Source: Opitutaceae bacterium UBA2377
GTDB taxonomy: Bacteria > Verrucomicrobiota > Verrucomicrobiia > Opitutales > Opitutaceae
Assembly: GCA_002344205.1 (NCBI GenBank)
Contig: DDSZ01000002.1
Span: forward strand, 65,824 to 86,740
Direction: 5' to 3'
DNA: 20,917 nt
Both the position numbers and the translations under genes were made by a program. Below the pieces are notes generated by a model. It had not been told where the DNA came from, made no database searches, and was given only the letters and a program-made list of their open reading frames with translations. Positions 16,242 through 20,917 of this stretch are shown in pieces (position 1 is the stretch's first letter; each line of letters opens with the position of its first letter).

Positions 16242-16508
16242 ATGAACAAGAAATCCAAAACGATGTTTGTCGTGCAGCCCGGTGGCTTCGGCTCCGGGGG
16301 CCTCATTTTCGCCACTTACGAGTTCGAAAACAACTCCCAAGAGGAGGAAATGACCAGCCCGCCGGCCGTGGCAGCCGCAGAGCCGGCCCGGCAAACTCAA
16401 GTCAAACGCAACTGGATCGAATCGGCCGTGCGTCTCCCCGAGACGCTCCACCGTTCGGTTTGGCAGCCGCTGTCGCGGCGGGTGATGAAACTCGCCGACG
16501 CAGCTTAA
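16242..16508 (+). CDS. Small protein of cassette B, function unknown
   Basis: This is an 88-aa frame starting MNKKSKTMFVVQPGGFGSGG and ending SVWQPLSRRVMKLADAA. The N-terminal part has a Gly-rich, beta-prone stretch, the middle is Glu/Pro/Ala-rich, and the C-terminal 35 residues could be helical and basic. No known domain is recognised. The start is set at the ATG after GACC because the same GACCATGAAC context occurs in cassette A; a longer open frame upstream crosses the leader hairpin. A strong terminator follows. Resemblance to the A protein is weak and limited to MN at the start and VWQ..L.R near the end. Confidence 0.6.
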   Translation: MNKKSKTMFVVQPGGFGSGGLIFATYEFENNSQEEEMTSPPAVAAAEPARQTQVKRNWIESAVRLPETLHRSVWQPLSRRVMKLADAA

Positions 16509-16521
16509 GCAGCAAACTACG

Positions 16522-16558
16522 CCGGGGCGGGGGAGAAATCCTCCGCCCCGGTTTTGTT
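16522..16558 (+). terminator. Rho-independent terminator, cassette B
   Basis: A 13-bp stem, CCGGGGCGGGGGA and TCCTCCGCCCCGG (one G-T pair), with the same GAAA loop as the terminator at 16034, followed by TTTTGTT. Confidence 0.92.
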
Positions 16559-16646
16559 TTTTGGGCGGCGCGACGGCGGAAGAGCGGACCCTACCGGCGC
16601 TGCCGCGCCTGGGTGCGACGGCTGCCGTTCATATTTTGGCGGACGG

Positions 16647-16674
16647 AATGCCTCGGGGCTTGGCCCGAGGCATT
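16647..16674 (-). terminator. Hairpin downstream of the M16 peptidase gene
   Basis: A perfect 11-bp stem AATGCCTCGGG and CCCGAGGCATT around a 6-nt loop, 31 bases past the peptidase stop on the minus strand. No T-run follows on that strand, so it may instead be an RNA-stabilising hairpin or act with Rho. Confidence 0.4.
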
Positions 16675-16704
16675 GCACTGGAACTGCGCCACGGGCGTTT
16701 GGAT

Positions 16705-19527
16705 TTACTCAAACCTGCGGGTCTTTTTCCACGCGGCGCGGTCGGTGAAGGTCGGCGTGAGGGCGGTCTTCGTCTCGTGGTCGCGGCCGGTGAGCAGGAT
16801 CGTGCGCACGCGTTGGGTCTCCGGTGCCATGAGTTCGCTAAGGACTTCGCGGACGCGTTCGGGGGTGAGTTGCTCCAGGGCGGCGAGGGTGGCGGCCTTG
16901 CGCTCCCAGTCGCCGTTGAAGTTGTAGGCGCGGTCGAAGAGCACACCGGCCCGTTCCTCGATGGTCTTTTCCTTCTCCAGCAGGCCGGCGCGGACACCGG
17001 CGATGAGCGCGGCGAACTTTTCCGCGTCCACGGCCGCCCATTGTTCGCCGAGCGTGCCGAGAAAAGCGAAGGCGCGGGCGCGCAGTTCATCGGGCGGGTA
17101 GTCGCTGGACTGGATGACGAAATAGGCGAAGAGCTGGCGGTCGGTGGTGCTGGTGCCGCCCCAGACCAGGTAGCCGAGCTGTTGGTGCGTGCGCATCTCG
17201 GCGTAGAAGGGCTCGTTCACGAAATTGCCCAGCACCAGCGCGGCGGCGCGATACTCGGCGGTGTCGGCGGGGAAAAGATACTCGTGCCAGATGCAGGAGT
17301 TGTTGCCGAGCACCCGGTCGGCGTCCACGACGGCCTCGCCCGGGGCGAAGACGGTGAGGCGGCGTTCGGCGACCTGCGCCGCGGGGAGCCCGGCGAGGCC
17401 GAGCTGCGCCTGCAGGCCGCGGACGAGACCGATGGCCTCGGTGGCGGACAGGTTGCCGTGGGCGAGGCTCTCGATCTTGCCGTGGGCAAAAAACTTTTGG
17501 GCGAAGGCCCGCACGTCGGCGAGGGTCACGGTGCGGGCGAATTCAAGCTGTTCCTCCGGGGTGTGGTGCACCTCGCGGGAGAGGGCGTTCTTGCGCTCGC
17601 GCGCGATCTCGTAGGTCTCGCTGCGCGGGTAGCTGGCGAGGGTGCGGAGGATGCCGTCCTTGAGGGCGGCGAAGCGGGTTTCGTCGAGGCTGAAGCCGAG
17701 CAACTGGCCGCCGAGATATTCGAAGAAACGGGCGGCGGAATCGCTGTAACCGCCGACGCCCACGCGGAGGCCGTCCGGCAGCGCCGCGACCTGGTAAGTG
17801 ATGCCGGCGAGCTGGGCATCCTGCGCGACCTCGCTCATGGCTTCGTTGACGCAGGCGACGTAGAAACGCAGCAGCGCGGCGGTTTCGAGCCCGAGCAGCG
17901 CGGCGGCCGGCCGGATCTTGCCGACGAAGGCCGACATCGGCCGGGCGAATTCGGTGTCCTGCAGGTAGAACAGACTGAGGCCGGGCTCGTCGATCACGCG
18001 CACCGGATGCAGCGCGAGCAGATCGGTCTGCCGCGGGGTGAACGGGTTGGGCTTGGGCAGATGCAGCGCGGCGATGGCAGGCGGATTGGTCAGCGCCGTG
18101 TAGGCCGGGCCGCGGTCCTCGGTGTAGCTGTAGGGGATGCCGAAGTATTGCTCCTTCCGGTCGTGCGGCCGGCCCTTGGCGGTGAGCGTCACGAGCAGGT
18201 TGTCGGGGCGGAGTTGGTTCAACACGCGGCGGTAGGCGGCTTCATCGGGCGTGAGCCACAGGAACGGCTCGCGCTCGGCGATGGCGAGCGGATGAAAGAG
18301 GGCGTTGTTGGCGAGATCGACCGCCCGGTCGGCGCCTTCGCCCTTGTCGCGATAGAGTTCGTCGAGCCGGGCCATGGCCGCGCGCTCGTGGAAAAACGCT
18401 TCCGGGTAGGGCGACTCGCGCAACATCCGCACGTGGGCGAAGACCGCCGCCAGCACGTCGTGCTTTTGTTCCAGTCCCTGCGGGGTGAGGTCGATGCTGA
18501 TGAGGAAAGATCCGTAGCCGGTGGTGCGTTCATAGGCGCCGGCGCCGAGGCCGAGGGCCCAGCCCTGCGCCTTCAGGTAGGCGAGCAGGCTGCCGGCGCC
18601 CTCGTAGCCGATGAGACCGCTGATGAGCTCGGCGGGCTTGGCAGCGAAGTCCGGGCGCGTGGGACCAAGCGCAAACTCGAGGGCGAGCTGACGGACCTCC
18701 TTCACCGGCTCGATCTGTGCGAGGCGCAGCGCGGGCAGGGGCGGCAGGAATTTTTGCTCGCGCACGATGGGCGGGAGATCGTGGCGGGGGATGGCGGAGA
18801 AGTATTCGCGCGCCCAGGCTTCCAGTTGGTCGAGCGAGGCGCGGCCGATCAGGGCGAGCGCCATGCGGTCGGCGCTGTAGTGCTGGCGGTAAAAGGCGAG
18901 CAGCTCCTCCTGCGTGGTGCCCTCGAGGGTCAGACGGTTGCCGGTGGAGAATTTGCGCTCGCTGCTGCCGGGAGCGTAGAGTTCGCGCTTCACCTGCCAG
19001 AGGCGGCGGCCGTCGTTTTCCAGGTAGCGCTGCGCCTCGTTGTTGACGGCGCTGATCTCGCGCTCGGTGAACTCGGGCGTGAAGAGCGGGGCGATGAAAA
19101 ACTGGGCGAAGCGGTCGATCGCGCCCTCGAAAGTCTGGTGCGCGATCTCGAACTGGTAGTTGGTGTGGTCGCTGGCGGTATAGGCGTTGGAGTAGCCGCC
19201 GTTGCTCGTGAGGTAGTCGCCGTAGTCGGACACGTCGGGGTATTTCTCGGTGCCGAGGAAGAGCATGTGCTCGAGAAAATGCGCGAGGCCGGGGCGATCA
19301 TCGGGATCGTCAATCTGGCCGGCGTGGACCACGAGCGAGGCGGCGGACTTGTTGAGCTTGGGGTCGGAGAGCAGGATGACCTTGAGGCCGTTGTCGAGGA
19401 CGAGCCGGCGGTAGGCCGACTGGTCGTTGGGCGCCTGCGGGCGCGGCGGGAGGTTTTCGAGGGAGAGATCGGCGGCCGCGAGCGGGGCGAGCAGGAGCAG
19501 ACCGAGGAGCAGGAGGCGGAATTTCAT
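16705..19527 (-). CDS. M16 (insulinase/pitrilysin) family zinc metallopeptidase
   Basis: This 940-aa protein begins with a Sec signal peptide (FRLLLLGLLLLAPLAAA), so it is periplasmic or secreted. The inverted zinc motif H83-F-L-E86-H87 lies in LAHFLEHMLFLG, and the third ligand is E164 in NNEAQRYLE, 77 residues after H87 as in pitrilysin. The family motif SNGGYSNAYTASDHTNY follows. Length equals that of single-chain pitrilysin/insulin-degrading enzymes, with an active N-terminal half and an inactive C-terminal half. It should degrade small peptides in the periplasm. It lies 108 bases downstream of recD2 on the same strand. The specific name ptrA is not assigned because orthology cannot be tested here. 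Confidence 0.94.
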   Translation of the reverse strand: MKFRLLLLGLLLLAPLAAADLSLENLPPRPQAPNDQSAYRRLVLDNGLKVILLSDPKLNKSAASLVVHAGQIDDPDDRPGLAHFLEHMLFLGTEKYPDVSDYGDYLTSNGGYSNAYTASDHTNYQFEIAHQTFEGAIDRFAQFFIAPLFTPEFTEREISAVNNEAQRYLENDGRRLWQVKRELYAPGSSERKFSTGNRLTLEGTTQEELLAFYRQHYSADRMALALIGRASLDQLEAWAREYFSAIPRHDLPPIVREQKFLPPLPALRLAQIEPVKEVRQLALEFALGPTRPDFAAKPAELISGLIGYEGAGSLLAYLKAQGWALGLGAGAYERTTGYGSFLISIDLTPQGLEQKHDVLAAVFAHVRMLRESPYPEAFFHERAAMARLDELYRDKGEGADRAVDLANNALFHPLAIAEREPFLWLTPDEAAYRRVLNQLRPDNLLVTLTAKGRPHDRKEQYFGIPYSYTEDRGPAYTALTNPPAIAALHLPKPNPFTPRQTDLLALHPVRVIDEPGLSLFYLQDTEFARPMSAFVGKIRPAAALLGLETAALLRFYVACVNEAMSEVAQDAQLAGITYQVAALPDGLRVGVGGYSDSAARFFEYLGGQLLGFSLDETRFAALKDGILRTLASYPRSETYEIARERKNALSREVHHTPEEQLEFARTVTLADVRAFAQKFFAHGKIESLAHGNLSATEAIGLVRGLQAQLGLAGLPAAQVAERRLTVFAPGEAVVDADRVLGNNSCIWHEYLFPADTAEYRAAALVLGNFVNEPFYAEMRTHQQLGYLVWGGTSTTDRQLFAYFVIQSSDYPPDELRARAFAFLGTLGEQWAAVDAEKFAALIAGVRAGLLEKEKTIEERAGVLFDRAYNFNGDWERKAATLAALEQLTPERVREVLSELMAPETQRVRTILLTGRDHETKTALTPTFTDRAAWKKTRRFE

Positions 19528-19635
19528 AAGGTAAACGTTGGTCGGGACCGTAGCCGAACCCCGCCCGCCGCCAAGCGATTAGCGACGAAGTGCGGCGGAG
19601 CGGGATGAAAGGGCGGCAGCCGGGATGGACAGCAG

Positions 19636-20917
19636 TCAGTTGGCGGTGAGAATTTTCTCCCGCAGGTGGGTGTGGCGGAATTTCGACTCGGCGTTGCGGA
19701 CGGCCATGCTCCAGGCGGCGGGTTCGCCGATCACGAAGACCTTTTTTCGGCCGCGGGTGATGGCGGTGTAGATGAGGTTGCGCTGGAGCATCATGAAGTG
19801 GCCCTTGAGCAGCGGGATGACGACGACGGGATACTCGCTGCCCTGCGACTTGTGGATGCTGATGGCGTAGGCGAGGGCGACGTCGCCGAACTCGCCGCGG
19901 TCGAAGGCGTGCTGTTCGCCGTCGAAGTCGGCGACGAGCGTGCCTTTTTGCAGGTCCACGCTGACGACGGTGCCGATGTCGCCGTTGAAGAGGTTTTTGT
20001 CGTAGTTGTTGCGGAGCTGGATGAGTTTGTCGCCGGGCCGGTATTCGCCGCTGATGGTCTTGATGCCGCGGCCGTGGGGGTTGAGCGCGGCCTGCAGCCG
20101 GGTATTGAGATTGGCCACGCCGGCCACGCCCTTGTGCATCGGGGCGAGCACCTGGACGTCGGTGACGGGATTGAACCACTTGAAGTGCGCCGGGATGAAC
20201 TGCGTGCAGAGCTCGATGAGCTTGGCGAGGCAGTCCTCGGCGGAGGACGCGGCGATGAAGTTGAGGTCGCTCCACGCCTGAGCCTTGGCGACCTCGCCGA
20301 GGGGCGGGGGCGGCTGGCTGACGCCCTCGTTGATGGCGTGGGCGGTGGTGACGATGGCACTTTCCTTGCCCTGGCGGTAAACGAACTGGAGCCGGGTGAC
20401 CGGCAGGGAGAAATGCGGATCGCGGACTGCGGAATGCGGAATGGCAGAGGGTAGGGCCCGATCTCCGAGCGGGCCGCTTGGAGATCGGCCCCTACCTGAG
20501 AGTTGTTCGCTGACGGCGATGAGGTCCTTCAGCACGTTGCCGGCGCCGACGCTGGGAAGTTGGTCGATGTCGCCGACGAGGAGCAGGTGCGCGCGCACGG
20601 GCACGGCCTGCAACAGCGCCGCCGCAAGGCGCGTGTCGAGCATCGAGGACTCGTCCACAATGAGAAAATCGGTGGCGAGGGGCTTGGACTCGTTGTGCAC
20701 GAAGCCGCCGCCGGCGGGATCGTAGGCGAGCAGACGGTGAATGGTGGACGCGAAACCGCCGGTCGTCTCGGCGAGGCGCTGCGCCGCGCGGCCGGTGGGC
20801 GCGGCGAGGGTGACGCGCGCCTTCTTGGCCTTCAGGATGTCCACGAGCGCGCGGAGGATGGTGGTTTTGCCCGTGCCCGGTCCGCCGGTGAGGATGGTGA
20901 ACTTGTGCGCGAGGGCG
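19636..20917 (-). CDS. recD2: RecD2-type ATP-dependent DNA helicase, 5' part missing
   Basis: This gene runs off the right edge; only the helicase core is present. In order it shows Walker [10 protein letters not shown] (about 20861-20887), [12 protein letters not shown], Walker [34 protein letters not shown], and, near the end, a UvrD_C_2-type segment with [17 protein letters not shown] and [11 protein letters not shown]. These are superfamily 1B (RecD-like) motifs. RecD2 is a 5'-3' helicase active without RecBC. About 32 residues between the Walker B region and VYRQGKES are encoded by a palindromic repeat and heptamers (20408-20503), in frame. An internal ATG at 20844 is not the start, because Walker A lies upstream of it. 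Confidence 0.92.
   Translation of the reverse strand, partial: ALAHKFTILTGGPGTGKTTILRALVDILKAKKARVTLAAPTGRAAQRLAETTGGFASTIHRLLAYDPAGGGFVHNESKPLATDFLIVDESSMLDTRLAAALLQAVPVRAHLLLVGDIDQLPSVGAGNVLKDLIAVSEQLSGRGRSPSGPLGDRALPSAIPHSAVRDPHFSLPVTRLQFVYRQGKESAIVTTAHAINEGVSQPPPPLGEVAKAQAWSDLNFIAASSAEDCLAKLIELCTQFIPAHFKWFNPVTDVQVLAPMHKGVAGVANLNTRLQAALNPHGRGIKTISGEYRPGDKLIQLRNNYDKNLFNGDIGTVVSVDLQKGTLVADFDGEQHAFDRGEFGDVALAYAISIHKSQGSEYPVVVIPLLKGHFMMLQRNLIYTAITRGRKKVFVIGEPAAWSMAVRNAESKFRHTHLREKILTAN
20415..20442. repeat. Four 7-bp tandem units inside recD2
   Basis: GCGGATC, GCGGACT, GCGGAAT and GCGGAAT follow one another directly. They adjoin the palindrome starting at 20450 and form part of the same in-frame insertion. 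Confidence 0.7.
20450..20496. repeat. 47-bp palindromic repeat inserted in recD2
   Basis: The left arm GGTAGGGCCCGATCTCC pairs with the right arm GGAGATCGGCCCCTACC with one mismatch, and the centre GAGCGGGCCGCTT is itself nearly palindromic. A related interrupted copy lies at 8934-8999. It is translated as part of RecD2. Confidence 0.85.

Noticed and set aside
16561..19608. 1015-codon plus-strand frame opposite the M16 peptidase
   Set aside because: Same shadow effect; the minus strand encodes signal peptide, HxxEH and the whole M16 architecture.

Overview
The window looks like chromosomal DNA of a GC-rich bacterium, most likely a verrucomicrobion near Opitutaceae. This placement is inferred from protein character, weak or absent Shine-Dalgarno sites, a Chlamydia-like class Ic ribonucleotide reductase and a Y1 (HUH) transposase with many small repeats. 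No rRNA, tRNA or CRISPR array was seen. The right edge cuts through a recD2 gene.

Region 1 (1-5142): a class I ribonucleotide reductase pair, nrdB then nrdA. NrdB has leucine where the radical tyrosine normally sits and glutamate as the first metal ligand, as expected for the Mn/Fe class Ic type. A pair of palindromes 31 bp apart upstream of nrdB is a candidate operator. NrdA has a long N-terminus with up to three ATP cones and a C-terminal CxxC tail, and a palindromic repeat has been absorbed into its C-terminal linker.

Region 2 (5143-6700): an AT-rich island, plainly foreign in composition, with two overlapping genes: a CD-NTase (SMODS/OAS-like nucleotidyltransferase) and a two-TM SLATT-type effector. 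Together they form a minimal CBASS-type anti-phage module.

Region 3 (6655-13339): a string of unrelated accessory genes separated by seven copies of a roughly 31-bp repeat. They are a Rieske/FMN-reductase fusion, a secreted CAP protein, a lipocalin lipoprotein, a Y1 transposase (RAYT), a GH78-like rhamnosidase and a membrane protein. The transposase lies between perfect inverted copies of the repeat, and another inverted pair forms a 147-bp miniature element. The repeats touch or supply stop codons of several genes, and one directly abuts the rhamnosidase ATG.

Region 4 (13338-16552): a membrane protein divergent from a pRiA4b ORF-3-like gene and a membrane-anchored DRGH nuclease. Next come two small-ORF cassettes with matching leaders, start-adjacent hairpins and near-identical terminators. 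The twin cassettes are the best candidate here for something undescribed.

Region 5 (16705-20917, minus strand): an M16 insulinase/pitrilysin-type periplasmic peptidase downstream of a partial recD2 helicase. The recD2 helicase core carries an in-frame palindromic repeat insertion related to an intergenic copy near 8.9 kb.
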